Assembly (NCBI RefSeq): GCF_006265165.1
Contig: NZ_VDCH01000005.1
Coordinates: forward strand, 1 to 64,000
From: Chlorobaculum thiosulfatiphilum
GTDB lineage: Bacteria > Bacteroidota > Chlorobiia > Chlorobiales > Chlorobiaceae
Direction: 5' to 3'
Length of the DNA stretch: 64,000 nt
In this document: positions 39,055 through 48,121 of the stretch, piece after piece
Numbering within the stretch: the first letter of the stretch is position 1
Layout of the letters: each line of letters begins with the position of its first letter
The notes under the pieces: generated by a model
The model's input: the letters and a program-made list of their open reading frames with translations, nothing else
Told to the model about the DNA's origin: nothing
Database searches by the model: none
Program-made: the position numbers and the translations under genes

Positions 39055-39960
39055 TCACTGCCAGAATGGATCGGCCTGCCACCGCTCCGGAAACCCGAGC
39101 GCGTTGGGATCAACGCTCCGGTACGAGTAGAAAAGATGCTTCAGGCGTTCCGGGTATCGGTGTCCCGGACTGACGGCATCGAGCAGATACGTCATGCAAC
39201 ACAGATGCACATAGAGCATATGATGTTTTGAAACGTGAGGAGAGTCTATAACCCACAGCAAAGGAGGATTTGGCATCAGTTTCGGTCGCCCCGGCAGGTT
39301 TTTGTTCCATAAGCGGCTGTGATGAGCGCAGATGTTCCTGATTTGCGAAATGGACTGAAGCCAGCTCTTCAGAAAGGAGTGATTGACCGTGCCAAGTTCT
39401 TGTGCTATCGAGTCTTTCGACTTGATCCCTGGCTTGAGATTGCCATACAATTTGGACAAAAGCCCGAAGCTGGCTACCTCAAGCGACTTCCATGCCGGAG
39501 GCCGCCGATGGTCTGTGTGATATTTCTTGAAATGCTCCTGAATGAAGACCTCTTTCGATTTGCTCAACTCACGATCAAGAGATTTTAGATTGGTTTTAAA
39601 GGCGTTGGGGTTGATAAAGATCGCCTGATTTTCAAACCACCACGGGTCGATTTCCTCCGAGAGGTGGTTAATCATCCTTGTGCGAAGGCCGATCTCAATG
39701 CGCTCGATGGCTTTGAACACGAGCAGCCTCAAATCGCTGTCGAAGCTGTACAGGGCGATAACATCCTCAAACCGGCTGCGCGGCTTGAATACATGGTTCA
39801 CCTTGTCTGACTGCATGGGCCACCAGTCACCGGCAAGCCGGTAATAACCGATATTTCGCAAATGGTGCTCAGCAGTCGATTCATCTGAAATTACGAGACC
39901 TCGCGCTTTCAGTTGCTGAATCTGTTGAGGCAGAGAGATAGACTGTTTGTTGTAAAGCAT
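39055..39960 (-). CDS. Abi_2 (AbiD/AbiF) family HEPN protein
   Basis: A predicted abortive-infection protein. It has 301 residues from the ATG at 39960; an upstream in-frame GTG at 39999 would lie inside the terminator loop and is disfavoured. The N-terminal ISLPQQIQQLKARGLVISDE and HLRNIGYYRLAGDWWP are family features. The RNase motif of HEPN proteins, R-x4-H, is RNICAHHSRLWN with Arg208 and His213, so it probably cleaves RNA. Some AbiF relatives act as RNA-inhibited toxins; the upstream hairpin-terminator unit fits that. No Shine-Dalgarno is visible. Confidence 0.88.
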   Translation of the reverse strand: MLYNKQSISLPQQIQQLKARGLVISDESTAEHHLRNIGYYRLAGDWWPMQSDKVNHVFKPRSRFEDVIALYSFDSDLRLLVFKAIERIEIGLRTRMINHLSEEIDPWWFENQAIFINPNAFKTNLKSLDRELSKSKEVFIQEHFKKYHTDHRRPPAWKSLEVASFGLLSKLYGNLKPGIKSKDSIAQELGTVNHSFLKSWLQSISQIRNICAHHSRLWNKNLPGRPKLMPNPPLLWVIDSPHVSKHHMLYVHLCCMTYLLDAVSPGHRYPERLKHLFYSYRSVDPNALGFPERWQADPFWQ

Positions 39961-39971
39961 GGGCAGGGGTA

Positions 39972-40010
39972 TAAAAAAAGCCTTACAGGTGGTGGACACT
40001 TGTAAGGCTT
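39972..40010 (-). terminator. Strong intrinsic terminator before the Abi gene
   Basis: Minus strand: AAGCCTTACA, 13-base loop, TGTAAGGCTT, then TTTTTAT. It is a perfect 10-bp stem ending only 12 bases before the Abi start codon, so it would attenuate any transcript reading into the toxin. Confidence 0.8.
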
Positions 40011-40066
40011 AATGCAAAAGACTTGCCCTGGGACGCTGTTCTGACGGGTAGCGTGGCAAGTACTAT
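39972..40066 (-). ncRNA. Candidate ncRNA upstream of the Abi gene
   Basis: On the minus strand a hairpin (ACTTGCC/GGCAAGT, continued by ACGCT/AGCGT with a 5-base bulge; 40021-40061) is followed 10 bases later by the intrinsic terminator. Together they form a compact unit of about 90 bases ending just before the Abi gene. No open frame fits. The AT-rich stretch upstream (about 40070-40100) could hold its promoter, but I could not define one. The unit's existence as an RNA is inferred from structure only. Confidence 0.4.
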
Positions 40067-40144
40067 TGACAAAAAGATAATAAAAAAATCAAATGACCAT
40101 CAGTTTACTATCAACTCTCTTTCAACAAGGAAAAATGTCCCCCC

Positions 40145-42253
40145 TCACCCCCCGTCGTACCGCTTCCGTATTCCGAGCTTCTCGATTCGCGAGTAGAGCG
40201 TCTTTGCGTTGATCTTCAGCAGCTCCGCTGCGCCGCCTGCGCCGCTGACTCGCCCTCCGGCGCGGTCGAGGGCGTCGAGGATGAGCTTGCGCTCCATGCT
40301 GCGCGACTCCTCCTCGAATTCGGCCATCGTCATGATCGCCGATGGTGCGGATGGCTCGCGCTTTTCGCTCCGTGGCGGCAGCGCCGTGGTGAAGTCAAGC
40401 ATCTCGCCTTCGGAGACGATCACCGCCTGTTCGATGCAGTGCGAAAGTTCGCGGATGTTGCCTCGCCAGTCGCGCGAGATCAGTTCGCGCATGTCGCGCT
40501 CGCGGATGGCTCGCTCCGGCTTGCCGAACTCGCGGGCGAACTTGCGGGCGAAGTGCATCGCCAGCACGGGGATGTCGTCGCGGCGCTCGCGGAGCGGCGG
40601 CAGCGCAAGCGGAAAGGCGTTGAGCCGGAAGTAGAGGTCTTCGCGGAAGCGCCCGGCGGCCACCTCCTTTTCGAGGTCGCGGTTGGTGGCGGCAATGACG
40701 CGCGCATCGACAGGAATCACGCGCCGCCCGCCGATGCGCTCCAGCTCCTTCTCCTGCAACACCCGCAGCAGCTTCGACTGCAACTCCAGCGGCAGCTCGC
40801 CGATTTCGTCGAGGAAAATGGTGCCGCCATCGGCCAGCTCGAACTTGCCGATGCGCCGCTCGACGGCCCCGGTGAAGCTCCCCTTTTCGTGGCCGAACAG
40901 CTCCGACTCGATGAGCGAGGCGGGCAGGGCCGCGCAGTTGACCCGCACCAGCACCCGCTCCTTGCGCGGCGAGCGGTTGTGAATCGCGCGGGCGACGAGT
41001 TCCTTGCCGGTGCCGGTCTCGCCCTCGATGAGCACCGTGGCATCGGTCGGCGCGACCTGGCTGACGCGCCGCAGCACCTCGGCAAGCGGGGCGCTCTGGC
41101 CGACGATCTCCTCGAAGTTGTGCGCCTCGCGAATCTCCTCGACGAGGTACGTGCGCTCCCCTTCGAGCTTGCGACGCAGCCGGTCGATTTCGTCGAAGGC
41201 CAGATAGTTCTGCAAAGCGAGCGCGAGTTGCGGCACGATCAGCCGCACCGTGGCCAGCTCCTCCTCGCCGAGCGCCACGCCGATGCCCGAGATGATGAGG
41301 CCCGCGCGGCTGCCCGGTAAATCCCAGAGCTGCACGATGATGCTCGAACTGACGCCGAAGCGCTCACGCACCATGCCGACAAGGCGAAACTCGCGGCACA
41401 GTTCCTCGAAGCGCTCGCCCGAATAGACCCCCGGCCTCGAAATCACCTCGACGCTTTCGCGCGCGACGGGGTCATCAACGCTCATTTCGAGCTGTTCGAG
41501 CGGCGAGAATGGCGCGAAGCTCTGGCCCGGCTCACGCATGAAGTTGTCGAAAATCCGATAGCGGCCGTCGTGGCCCACCACCCGGATACCGAGAAAGGAG
41601 CAGGGCACGAGGCGGCTGATCTGCTCGCAGACGGTGAGCAGCATCTGGCTGCGATCCTTGATGGTGAACAGCGCGTTGTTGATGGCGAGCTGCATGGCGG
41701 TCTCGGCCTCCCGCTGGCGAAGCTCCTCGTAGGCGAGCGCGTTGCTGACGGCGATGGCGATGGAGGAGGAAACCCCGGCGAGCAACGACTCGTCGCTCTC
41801 GCTCCACGCCTCCTCCTCCTTCGAGACGAAGTTGAGGAAGCCGATCACCCGCCCGCCAGACCGGAGCGGCGAGAGCACGATCTGGCGCATCCCCAGCTCG
41901 TGCAGCGTCCAAAGCAGCGGCGCGTCACCCTGGCCAAACGAGGGAATGTCGCGGGCGATCGTGGCGACCGTGACCGCGCGGTCGTCGAGGTGGCTTTCAA
42001 GCCAGGTGCCGACAATGGAGCGCTTCTGCACCCGAAGCTCTTCGGGCAGCTCGAAGCGCAGCATCTCGAAAAAAACGCTCACGTGGCGGCGGTCGCGGTC
42101 GAGAGTGATGATGACCGCCGAATCGAACGGAAAGATGAGCCGAAGCTTGTCGGTCACGGTGCGGAACAGCTCCTGCGGGTCGCGGATGGTGCCGATGGCG
42201 TCGCCGATATACTGCATGAGCTTGAGCGCTTCGGGCAAAGTGGTGGCATTCAT
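40145..42253 (-). CDS. Sigma-54-dependent transcriptional activator with GAF domains
   Basis: A bacterial enhancer-binding protein, 702 residues from ATG 42253 (the frame runs to 42319; the shorter start avoids overlapping the palindrome at 42295). Two GAF-like sensor regions come first (about 30-175 and 185-345). The AAA+ domain follows: Walker A GETGTGKE, sigma-54 contact loop GSFTGA (normally GAFTGA), [21 protein letters not shown] Fis-type helix-turn-helix ends the protein ([22 protein letters not shown]). It is divergent from tolC-usp-emrAB and probably activates it; its ligand is unknown. Confidence 0.92.
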   Translation of the reverse strand: MNATTLPEALKLMQYIGDAIGTIRDPQELFRTVTDKLRLIFPFDSAVIITLDRDRRHVSVFFEMLRFELPEELRVQKRSIVGTWLESHLDDRAVTVATIARDIPSFGQGDAPLLWTLHELGMRQIVLSPLRSGGRVIGFLNFVSKEEEAWSESDESLLAGVSSSIAIAVSNALAYEELRQREAETAMQLAINNALFTIKDRSQMLLTVCEQISRLVPCSFLGIRVVGHDGRYRIFDNFMREPGQSFAPFSPLEQLEMSVDDPVARESVEVISRPGVYSGERFEELCREFRLVGMVRERFGVSSSIIVQLWDLPGSRAGLIISGIGVALGEEELATVRLIVPQLALALQNYLAFDEIDRLRRKLEGERTYLVEEIREAHNFEEIVGQSAPLAEVLRRVSQVAPTDATVLIEGETGTGKELVARAIHNRSPRKERVLVRVNCAALPASLIESELFGHEKGSFTGAVERRIGKFELADGGTIFLDEIGELPLELQSKLLRVLQEKELERIGGRRVIPVDARVIAATNRDLEKEVAAGRFREDLYFRLNAFPLALPPLRERRDDIPVLAMHFARKFAREFGKPERAIRERDMRELISRDWRGNIRELSHCIEQAVIVSEGEMLDFTTALPPRSEKREPSAPSAIMTMAEFEEESRSMERKLILDALDRAGGRVSGAGGAAELLKINAKTLYSRIEKLGIRKRYDGG

Positions 42254-42294
42254 GGGCAGATTTCTTATTTTTTCGGAACGCTGTTTGCGGAATA

Positions 42295-42311
42295 TTCTGA
42301 AATTTTCAGAA
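42295..42311. promoter_or_regulatory. Palindromic activator site (candidate UAS)
   Basis: TTCTGAAA-T-TTTCAGAA is a perfect 8-bp inverted repeat. Its position, about 95 bases upstream of the candidate sigma-54 promoter and 42 bases upstream of the activator gene start, is right for an enhancer and for autoregulation. Confidence 0.55.
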
Positions 42312-42345
42312 TTCATCAAAAGCCCCCAAGTCGGATCAAAACAAA

Positions 42346-42370
42346 TAAGTCATCAAATAAAAAAGACTTA
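42346..42370. promoter_or_regulatory. Second inverted repeat in the divergent region
   Basis: TAAGTC-N13-GACTTA lies between the palindrome and the sigma-54 promoter. It could be an operator for another regulator or a bending element; weak evidence. Confidence 0.3.
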
Positions 42371-42397
42371 GGGCATATCAGAGCACAACAGAAATTA

Positions 42398-42413
42398 TGG
42401 CATGAAAGTTGAG
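42398..42413 (+). promoter_or_regulatory. Candidate sigma-54 promoter of tolC-usp-emrAB
   Basis: TGGCATGAAAGTTGAG fits the -24/-12 pattern (TGGCAC-N5-TTGCA) except for T for C in the -24 part and A for C in the -12 dinucleotide. It predicts a start about 12 bases downstream, near 42425, before the tolC ATG at 42449. Confidence 0.5.
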
Positions 42414-42448
42414 GTTGAGTTCGTATCGATACAAACACGCAGCATACC

Positions 42449-43768
42449 ATGAAGAAAAGAAATACCATCGCCGCCCTGCTCCTCATCGCCGTTTCGTTTT
42501 CGACGGGCGAGCCTCTGCTGGCGGCTGAAAACAGCGCAACGCCGCTGACGCTCGACGACGCGCTCCGCATGACGCGCGAGCACAACCCGAAAGCCCGGCA
42601 AGCCTCGGAGGAAGTCAAGGCCGCCGATGCGAAAGTGACGGAAAGCCGCAGCGCCTGGTTCCCGCAAATTTCGGGCAAGACTGGCTACCGCTACCTCGAT
42701 CCGGTCTCCGAGATATCTTTTGGCGGCGCGGCCATGAAGTTCATGCCGAACGACAATTACGACGCGCGAATTACCGCCGAGATGATGCTGTTCGATTTCG
42801 GCCGCACCTCGAGCACCGTCGATATGGCCAAGGCCGGACGGAACTCGGCGAGCATCCGGCAGGATATGACCCTGCGCGATCTGTCGCTGGCGACCGTCCA
42901 GACCTTCTACTCCGTGCTCTTTTTGCAGGAGGCGGTCAGCGTGCAGGAAAAGGAGGTTGCCGCCCTGCGAACCAATCTCGACAACATGGGGAAGCGCTAC
43001 GCCGAGGGCGCGGCCACCCGCTTCGACCTCCTGACGACCCAGGTTCGGCTGTCGAGAGCCGCCACCCGCAGGATCGACTATCAGACCCGGCTCCGCAATC
43101 AGGAGATCACGCTGCGCCGTCTCTGCGGCCTCGACGAGAACGCTCCGCTGAACCTGAGCGGCTCGTTCGACATTTCGGCTGCCGGCATGGATGCCGACAA
43201 GCTTGCCGCCTCGGCGCTCGACCACCGGCCGGAGGTGATGCTCGCCCGCGAGAATCTCAAGGCGGCGGCGTACAAAAAAAATCTGGCCACCCGTGAGTTC
43301 CTGCCGAAGATCGTGGGCAGCGCCTCGTGGGGCACAAGCAACGGCTACGTGCCCGACATCGACAAGATGCGCACCAACGTCGCGGCGGGGGTGGAGCTTC
43401 AGGTGCCGATCTTCGACGGCTTCGGCAGGAGCGCCGCGCTCAGGGAGGCCGCCGCGATGAAGCGCTCGGCCGAGCAGCAGCGGCTCGACGCCGAGCAGAT
43501 GAGCCAGGCCGAGGTACGCCAGTCGGTCAACGACCTGCAAAGCAGCCGGGAGAAGATCGAGACCACCCGCCTTCAGGTTTCGCAGGCCGACCTGGCGGCC
43601 AAGCACGCGCGAATCCGCTACGACAACGGCCTCGCCACCACGCTCGACCTGCTCGACGCCGAAGCGACGCTGGCCGAAGCCGAGCTGGCGAACTTGCAGT
43701 CGCGATATGAATATGTAATGAACACCTATTCGGTCAGACGCGCCGCTGGCGATCTGATCGAGCGATAA
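42449..43768 (+). CDS. TolC-family outer membrane efflux protein
   Basis: A 439-residue outer-membrane channel component of a tripartite pump. It has a signal peptide (MKKRNTIAALLLIAVSFSTGE...). The rest is a duplicated Pfam OEP layout with long alpha-helices rich in Ala, Glu and Gln (LEALPL-type repeats such as RQASEEVKAADAKVTESRSAW and the counterpart ATTLDLLDAEATLAEAEL). It is the first gene of tolC-usp-emrA-emrB, all close-spaced, so one transcript is likely. Confidence 0.9.
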   Translation: MKKRNTIAALLLIAVSFSTGEPLLAAENSATPLTLDDALRMTREHNPKARQASEEVKAADAKVTESRSAWFPQISGKTGYRYLDPVSEISFGGAAMKFMPNDNYDARITAEMMLFDFGRTSSTVDMAKAGRNSASIRQDMTLRDLSLATVQTFYSVLFLQEAVSVQEKEVAALRTNLDNMGKRYAEGAATRFDLLTTQVRLSRAATRRIDYQTRLRNQEITLRRLCGLDENAPLNLSGSFDISAAGMDADKLAASALDHRPEVMLARENLKAAAYKKNLATREFLPKIVGSASWGTSNGYVPDIDKMRTNVAAGVELQVPIFDGFGRSAALREAAAMKRSAEQQRLDAEQMSQAEVRQSVNDLQSSREKIETTRLQVSQADLAAKHARIRYDNGLATTLDLLDAEATLAEAELANLQSRYEYVMNTYSVRRAAGDLIER

Positions 43769-43782
43769 ACGGAGTGACGATT

Positions 43783-44253
43783 ATGACGATAACTCATGCA
43801 AAACCATCGAGAATCATGCTCTGCCCGGTTGATTTCTCGCCTTCGTCCGAGAGGGCGCTGCTTCACGCCGCCGAGCACTGCCAGGGCGATGCCGAGCTGA
43901 TCGTGCTGCATGTCGGCAACGCCGGTTCCGGCGACCGGGGCACGCTGCTCAAGGAGCATCTCCACCAATTTTCAAGATATTCGGACCTGCTTTCGACCTA
44001 CGGTTGCCGGGTGCGTTTTGCCGTCGAGTACGGTTCACCAGCCGCGACGATCATCGACCATGCACGAAAAACCGGAGCCAGCATGATCGTGCTCGGCTCG
44101 CACGGCGCGAGCGGCATCCGCCGCCTGCTCGTCGGCAGCACCGCCGAATCGGTCATGCGCAACGCGCCGTGCCCGGTGCTGGTGCTCCGCTCGCCGGAAC
44201 CCGTCAATGAAGCGGAGGCGGTTCACCGGAAACAGAAAGAAGCAATCCTGTAA
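43783..44253 (+). CDS. Universal stress protein
   Basis: A 156-residue UspA-fold protein from ATG 43783 (a GTG at 43774 is also in frame, but GGAG at 43771-43774 is better placed for the ATG). It has RIMLCPVDFSPSSERALLHA at the N-terminus and the ATP-binding C-terminal motif GSHGASGIRRLLVGSTAESV, the G-2x-G-9x-G(S/T) type. It binds nucleotide, and its role here is unclear. It is inserted between tolC and emrA, an odd place for Usp. Confidence 0.92.
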   Translation: MTITHAKPSRIMLCPVDFSPSSERALLHAAEHCQGDAELIVLHVGNAGSGDRGTLLKEHLHQFSRYSDLLSTYGCRVRFAVEYGSPAATIIDHARKTGASMIVLGSHGASGIRRLLVGSTAESVMRNAPCPVLVLRSPEPVNEAEAVHRKQKEAIL

Positions 44254-44276
44254 ACACCAACGACAGATTTACACCA

Positions 44277-45269
44277 ATGGCAGAAACGCAGCAATCCAAC
44301 CCCCAGACGCCGGCCAACGAATCGGGCAAACCAAAACAGGAGCGCTCGTGGGTGCGCATGGCAATATTCGGCATATTGCTCGCCATCGGCCTCGTCTGGG
44401 GCGGCATGAAGCTCGTCCGCTCGTTCAGCTACGTCGAGACCGACAACGCCCAGATCGTTGGGGATATTTATCCGGTCATTCCGCGCGTACCGGGCAAGGT
44501 TGCCGAGGTGCTCGCCGAAGACAACGAGACAGTCAAAAAAGGCGACGCGCTCGTCCGCATCGATACTTCGGACTACCAGATCAAGCGCGACATGGCTGAG
44601 GCGCAACTCCTGAGAGCGCGGGCGGCGGTGTCGGCGGCGCAGGCTGAAATCGTGGCCGCGGGCGCGACGCAGACGAAGCTCGATGCCGACCTCCGCCGCA
44701 GCCGCAATTTGCAAATGCAGGATGTGATTTCGCGCGCGGAACTCGATGCCGCCACGGCTGGCGCGACCGCCTCGTCCGCGCAGCACGCCGCTGCTGGCGA
44801 CAACTACAAAGCCGCGCTCGCCCAGGCAAAACTTGCCGAGGCCGAGCTGAAAAACGCCGAACTCCAGCTTTCGTGGACAACCATTACCGCTCCGGCTGAC
44901 GGCAAGATTTCAAAAAAGAATGTTCAGCCCGGCCAGTACGTGACTCCCGGCCAGCAACTCATCGCCATCGTCGGCAGCGGCAAATTGTGGGTGGTCGCCA
45001 ATTTCAAGGAGACGCAGCTCGAACACATGCGCACCGGCCAGAAGGTGATCGTCAGGGCCGATGCGTTCCCCGGCAAGGAGATCGATGGCCATGTCGATTC
45101 TATCTCCGCCGGAACGGGCGCACAGTTCTCGCTGCTTCCACCCGATAACGCCAGCGGCAACTTCGTGAAGGTGACCCAGCGCGTACCGGTCAAGATCGTC
45201 TTCGACGAAAAAACCGAGCTGCCGCTCGCCGCAGGCATGAACGTCATCGTCGAAGTGAAGGTGAAATAA
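44277..45269 (+). CDS. EmrA-type membrane fusion protein
   Basis: A 330-residue periplasmic adaptor (HlyD/EmrA family) linking an MFS pump to the outer-membrane channel. A single N-terminal membrane helix (about residues 25-45: AIFGILLAIGLVWGGMKLV) is followed by a lipoyl-like half (IPRVPGKVAEVLAEDNETVKKGDALVRID), a coiled-coil hairpin rich in Ala, and the second half (TITAPADGKISKKNVQPGQYV). The stop overlaps the start of the transporter gene (TAATG). Confidence 0.93.
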   Translation: MAETQQSNPQTPANESGKPKQERSWVRMAIFGILLAIGLVWGGMKLVRSFSYVETDNAQIVGDIYPVIPRVPGKVAEVLAEDNETVKKGDALVRIDTSDYQIKRDMAEAQLLRARAAVSAAQAEIVAAGATQTKLDADLRRSRNLQMQDVISRAELDAATAGATASSAQHAAAGDNYKAALAQAKLAEAELKNAELQLSWTTITAPADGKISKKNVQPGQYVTPGQQLIAIVGSGKLWVVANFKETQLEHMRTGQKVIVRADAFPGKEIDGHVDSISAGTGAQFSLLPPDNASGNFVKVTQRVPVKIVFDEKTELPLAAGMNVIVEVKVK

Positions 45270-46873
45270 TGTCTGAAACTATCGCAACAGCCGCGCCGAC
45301 TGCCCAGGCGACGGAGAATCATTACGAAACCGGGATCCGGAAGTGGATCATCACCATCACGGTCATCGTGGCCGCGATGCTCGAACTGATCGACACCACC
45401 ATCGTCAACGTTGCGCTGAACCACATCAGCGGCAACCTCGGCGCGAGCATCGAGGATGTCTCGTGGGTGGTGACGAGCTACGCCATCGCCAACGTGATCA
45501 TCATTCCGCTGTCGGGCTTCCTCGGCAACCTTTTCGGGCGACGAAACTACTTTATCGGCTCGATCCTGCTCTTCACCGCCGCCTCGCTGCTCTGCGGCAT
45601 GGCCACGAACATCTGGACGCTGGTGCTCTTCCGCTTCATCCAGGGCATCGGCGGCGGAGCGCTCCTTCCTACCTCGCAGGCGATTCTGTACGAAACCTTC
45701 AGGCCCGAAGAGCGCGGCGCGGCCACCGGCATCTTTTCGATGGGCCTGGTGCTCGGCCCGACCATTGGCCCGCTGCTCGGCGGCTGGCTGGTGGATTACT
45801 TCTCCTGGGAGTGGTGTTTTTTCGTGAACATTCCGGTTGGCCTCTTGGCTGCCTGGGCCGCCCTGACCTACGTCAAGGAGCCGAGGGTGAAGCATACGGT
45901 CCAAAAGATCGACTGGGCGGGTATCGGCCTGCTCTCGGCGGGCATCGGCTCGCTCCAGTTCATCCTCGAACGCGGCGAGTCGAAGGACTGGTTTGAAACG
46001 CCTTACATCACCTTTTTTACGTTCATTGCCGTCGTTTCACTCATCGCCTTCGTGTGGCACGAGCTGCACACGGAGCATCCGGCGGTTGACCTCTCCGTGC
46101 TGGGCCGGAGCAAAAATCTGGCCATCGCCGCCGTGCTGACCTTCATTGTCGGCTACGGGCTGTACGGCTCGCTCTTCGTCTTTCCGGTCTTCGTGCAGCG
46201 GCTGCTCGGCTTCACGGCGCTTCTGACCGGCCTGGTGCTCTTTCCCAGCGCCATGCTCACCGGCGTCATTTCGATGCCGCTCGGCATCGCCCTGCAGAAA
46301 GGGGCATCGCCGAAGCTGCTCATGACGGTGGGCATGGTCGCCTTTTTCCTCTTCTGCTGGGAGCTGGGCAACCAGACGATGCAGTCCGGCGCGACGAACT
46401 TTTTCTGGATTCTGATGCTCAGGGGCCTCGCCCTCGGCTTCATCTTCATCCCCGTGACGATGCTCGCCGTCACCGGCCTGCACGGCAGGGACATCGGTCA
46501 GGCGACCGGCCTGAACAACATGGTGCGCCAGCTCGGCGGCTCGTTCGGCATCGCCATCACCAACACCTACGTCACCCAGCGCGTGGCCGCGCACCGCATC
46601 GACATGCTCAGCCACCTCTCGCCCTACGACCCCGCCGCCGTGACGAGAATCGGCGGAATCGAACAGAGCCTCGCCTCGACGGGCGCGGCTCCGGTTGACG
46701 CGCACCAGATGGCCATGAAAGCGATGGAGTACACCGTGACGACCCAGAGCTACCACCTCGCCTACATGGATGCCTTCAAACTGATCGCCATCCTCTTCGC
46801 CATCTGTATGCCGCTGTTGCTTTTCATCCGCGTGGATAAGAAGGAGAAGGCAGATGTGTCGTCGGTGCACTGA
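45269..46873 (+). CDS. EmrB/QacA-family drug:proton antiporter
   Basis: A 534-residue DHA2 major facilitator with about 14 membrane helices, exporting hydrophobic compounds with proton exchange. Motif A-like GFLGNLFGRRNYF and motif C-like GLVLGPTIGPLLGGWL are present; the start LELIDTTIVNVALNHI is DHA2 typical. It works with the EmrA-like adaptor and TolC-like protein encoded just upstream. The substrate is unknown. A terminator lies about 50 bases after the stop, ending the operon. Confidence 0.95.
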   Translation: MSETIATAAPTAQATENHYETGIRKWIITITVIVAAMLELIDTTIVNVALNHISGNLGASIEDVSWVVTSYAIANVIIIPLSGFLGNLFGRRNYFIGSILLFTAASLLCGMATNIWTLVLFRFIQGIGGGALLPTSQAILYETFRPEERGAATGIFSMGLVLGPTIGPLLGGWLVDYFSWEWCFFVNIPVGLLAAWAALTYVKEPRVKHTVQKIDWAGIGLLSAGIGSLQFILERGESKDWFETPYITFFTFIAVVSLIAFVWHELHTEHPAVDLSVLGRSKNLAIAAVLTFIVGYGLYGSLFVFPVFVQRLLGFTALLTGLVLFPSAMLTGVISMPLGIALQKGASPKLLMTVGMVAFFLFCWELGNQTMQSGATNFFWILMLRGLALGFIFIPVTMLAVTGLHGRDIGQATGLNNMVRQLGGSFGIAITNTYVTQRVAAHRIDMLSHLSPYDPAAVTRIGGIEQSLASTGAAPVDAHQMAMKAMEYTVTTQSYHLAYMDAFKLIAILFAICMPLLLFIRVDKKEKADVSSVH

Positions 46874-46921
46874 AGAATATCTCGCTTTGACTGCGGCGCC
46901 GTACGTGCGGCACAATAGTCA

Positions 46922-46959
46922 AAGCGAAGCCGCAGTGATCTTCTGCGGCTTCGCTTTTT
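46922..46959 (+). terminator. Terminator of the tolC-usp-emrAB operon
   Basis: AAGCGAAGCCGCAG pairs with CTGCGGCTTCGCTT, then TTTT. Strong stem with a short loop. Confidence 0.9.
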
Positions 46960-47120
46960 CAGGATGATCCGGCTCGAAATCAAGGGAGTGGAGTCCCTGC
47001 AAATTTGCTTGCTGTTCGTCGTCAGCGTGATCACAATTTCGGGCTGAGACGCTCCGTGCGGGGCGGAATGCTGTGGATGTGCGGGGGATTTTGCATCTTC
47101 TGGAAAAGCCGACCCATCAG

Positions 47121-48119
47121 ATGAATTCATTGTTCACTATAGTCAGCGGCATACGGTTCGACAATCCATGGTGGCTGCTCTTGCTGCCGCTGGCGGTCGC
47201 CGGGTCGATCACGTACCGCATGTTCTGGCGGAAAAACCGGCCGGGCGTACTGTTTCCGTCGGTGTCGGCGCTTCGCGGCGCCGGGTTTGCCGCGCTGTCG
47301 CTCTTCTCGAAATTTCCCGCATGGCTGCACTGGCTGGTGCTGGCGCTCGTCGTGCTGGCGCTCTCCGGCCCAAAAGCGCCGTTCCCGCCTTCCTCGCGCG
47401 ACACGGTCGGCATCGACATCATGATCGCCCTCGATGTTTCGGAATCGATGAACACGCCCGATTTCGGCGGCAAAAGCCGCTTCGATGGGGCGCGCGACGC
47501 GGCGATGCGCTTCATCGACAACCGGCCAGCCGACCGTATCGGGCTTGTGGTATTCAGCGGCGGAAGCTTCACTCGCTGCCCGCTGACCATCGACCACGAC
47601 GTGCTCGAACGGCTGGCAGAGACGCTCACGCCGGGCTTTTTCGACGAGCCGGGCACGGCGATCGGCACGGCGATACTGACGGCGACCAACCGCCTCAGAG
47701 CCGCCCCGTCGAGGCAAAAAGCGCTGGTGCTGATCACCGACGGCGAAAACAACGCCGGGGAGGTCTCGCCGGAGACCGCGGCGCGGCTGGCGTCCAGATA
47801 TGGCGTCAGAATCTACACCGTTTACGCTGGCAAAGAGGCCCGTGCGTTCGAGAGCGTCAAGAGCACGGATTCGAGCCGCAAAGGACGCGGCGAGCTCGAA
47901 GCGGTGGCCCGCATCAGCGGCGGACGCATGTTCAGTGCTGGCGATATGTTCGGCTTGATGAAGAGCTTCCGCGACATCGACCGCCTCGAAAAATCACGCC
48001 TGAAAGGCAGAATGCCGGGCCGAACCATGGAGCTGTATCCGTGGCTGCTCATGTCGGCGGTGCTCCTGCTGCTTGCCGAACAGGCGCTCTCGGCAACCCG
48101 TTTCATCAGGATTCCATAA
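47121..48119 (+). CDS. vWA-domain membrane protein, BatA-like
   Basis: A 332-residue membrane protein from ATG 47121. Membrane helices lie near the N-terminus (NPWWLLLLPLAVAGSI; WLHWLVLALVVLALSG) and at the C-terminus (YPWLLMSAVLLLLAEQAL). The von Willebrand A domain has a MIDAS motif DVSES (ALDVSESMNTPD). This matches BatA of the Bacteroides aerotolerance cluster. The usual moxR, DUF58 and batC-E partners are not next to it. The BatB-like gene follows after 2 bases. Confidence 0.85.
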   Translation: MNSLFTIVSGIRFDNPWWLLLLPLAVAGSITYRMFWRKNRPGVLFPSVSALRGAGFAALSLFSKFPAWLHWLVLALVVLALSGPKAPFPPSSRDTVGIDIMIALDVSESMNTPDFGGKSRFDGARDAAMRFIDNRPADRIGLVVFSGGSFTRCPLTIDHDVLERLAETLTPGFFDEPGTAIGTAILTATNRLRAAPSRQKALVLITDGENNAGEVSPETAARLASRYGVRIYTVYAGKEARAFESVKSTDSSRKGRGELEAVARISGGRMFSAGDMFGLMKSFRDIDRLEKSRLKGRMPGRTMELYPWLLMSAVLLLLAEQALSATRFIRIP

Positions 48120-48121
48120 CC

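Noticed and set aside
39961-39999. GTG start extending the Abi protein by 13 residues.
   Set aside because: It would begin inside the terminator loop, and translation would cross the hairpin.
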